Shown: positions 63,489-64,000 of the stretch, in pieces
Layout: each line of letters starts with the position of its first letter
Position numbering within the stretch: the first letter of the stretch is position 1
NCBI RefSeq assembly: GCF_900021165.1
Contig: NZ_FCOQ01000012.1
Coordinates: 371,658-435,657, forward strand
Length of the DNA stretch: 64,000 nt
Source of the DNA: Paenibacillus phocaeensis
Lineage (GTDB): Bacteria > Bacillota > Bacilli > Paenibacillales > Paenibacillaceae
Reading direction: 5' to 3'
Program-made: the position numbers and the translations under genes
The notes under the pieces: model-generated
The model's input: only the letters and a program-made list of their open reading frames with translations
Told to the model about the DNA's origin: nothing
Databases searched by the model: none

Positions 63489-63745
63489 GCGTGAGGCAGA
63501 GGGCGGTGAACGAGGCTTGGCAGAGGGACATAGGATACGGTGGTGGAGTCGTACACGAGAGAGAGTCCTTAAGGGCGGGCATGTTCGGGAGGCGGCAGGA
63601 CTCGGCGACGAAGGACTTGTCCCCTGGGCTGGTGCCCGTAACCGTAGCCTTCGGTCCCAAACCGGCACCTTCCTGCGAGGGATACGCAATGAGGGCAAGC
63701 CGGTGTGTGCCCGCAGAGTGAAGTCCGCACGCGGGCGGGTGGATG

Positions 63746-63939
63746 CCCCGAAATGTTGACTTTTGTGCAACATTTCGGGGGGACTGGCGGGCCGGGCGAA
63801 TGAAATGTTGCATAAAGTGCAACATTTATCAAACATACGGCCGCCGAAGGGCAAAAATGTTGAGGTTTTTGCAACATTTGCCCCGTAGGGGCCAAAAGAA
63901 AGGGAGAAATGTTGCAGGAAAGACAACATTTCTCCCTTT
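63746..63939. repeat. Palindrome tetrad, array D
   Basis: Four dyads share the core AAATGTTG-N9-CAACATTT: 63746-63780 (13-base arms beginning CCCCG), 63803-63827, 63850-63882 (arms extended by GGC/GCC) and 63899-63939 (16-base arms beginning AAAGGGAG). Centres lie near 63763, 63815, 63866 and 63919, a pitch of 51-53 bases, the same geometry as at 52318. Confidence 0.9.
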
Positions 63940-64000
63940 GGGCCGAGCGGGCGAGCCGGGGCGCGGCGCTCGTGAAGGTGGGGCACCCCGCGGGTGCCCC

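Larger units (their letters stand above)
63113..64000. other. Geneless right end with two repeat families
   Basis: There is no supported gene. 63303-63370 and 63422-63488 carry a direct repeat, and 63746-63939 carries four palindromes. The stretch 63490-63745 is GC-rich and without recognisable features. Confidence 0.6.

Noticed and set aside
63746..63939. CRISPR-like array of four repeats
   Set aside because: Repeat and spacer sizes (about 25 and 27 bases) look tempting, but the repeats differ in loop and arm sequence, extend by complementary flanks, and no cas genes are nearby.
63239..63986. Minus-strand frames of 105-211 codons near the right end
   Set aside because: Their translations consist of repeated Ser/Pro/His/Thr phrases from direct repeats and palindromes, with no start site.

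Overview
The window looks like a chromosomal segment from a Paenibacillus-type Firmicute. Supporting signs are S-layer homology (SLH) domains, a copper-amine-oxidase-type stalk domain fused to NlpC/P60, a T-box leader, a YtrA-type GntR regulator with its ABC transporter, PadR/HAAS and HxlR regulators, AGGAGG ribosome sites with many TTG/GTG starts, and a moderately GC-rich housekeeping background interrupted by AT-rich toxin cassettes. No rRNA, tRNA, CRISPR array or intact transposase was recognised.

Layout. 1-2674: a minus-strand operon (small protein, Ser/Gly-rich membrane-anchored protein, glutathionylspermidine-synthase-like ATP-grasp enzyme, lipoprotein cut by the window edge). 3101-17620: a polymorphic-toxin (Rhs/WapA-like) locus on the minus strand. 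It has a 1051-aa secreted repeat protein, a 1617-aa Rhs protein ending in an EndoU-like nuclease tip, and its candidate immunity gene. Behind these lie displaced toxin/immunity tips, two of which still carry Rhs core DNA; several end in their own terminator and the oldest are decaying. 17787-28561: a proline/glutamate catabolic region with a membrane transporter behind a sigma-54-type promoter, a sigma-54 activator, proline dehydrogenase, P5C dehydrogenase, then glutamate dehydrogenase and an ACT-domain malic enzyme. These would take proline to glutamate, 2-oxoglutarate and, through malate, pyruvate. A 1.6-kb repeat block separates the two halves.

28742-44629: SLH protein, PlsC-like acyltransferase, GltS-like transporter, PadR/HAAS pair, an ABC sugar-import operon containing a HlyD-type adaptor with a two-component system upstream, HxlR/MFS divergent pair, aldo/keto reductase and a lipoprotein. 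44821-52227: DsrE-like protein beside a cysteine-desulfurase-like enzyme, EamA transporter, agmatine deiminase plus N-carbamoylputrescine amidase (agmatine to putrescine), and Ada repair protein overlapping an ICL/PEPM-family gene. 52318-53340: tandem repeats made of palindromes. 53499-63112: pyroglutamyl peptidase, T-box-controlled divergent seryl-tRNA synthetase, NlpC/P60 protein, guanylate-kinase-like protein, YtrA-type regulator with ABC transporter, ArsR-like regulator with flavoprotein, and a luciferase-like monooxygenase. 63113-64000 is repeat-rich and has no gene.

The most unusual items are the displaced Rhs tip array, two distant loci carrying tetrads of AAATGTTG-N9-CAACATTT palindromes at about 52-bp pitch, three exact-length 229-bp extragenic repeats, and a T-box-controlled SerRS with an atypical motif 3. 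All family names come from reading the translated sequence; no database search was run.
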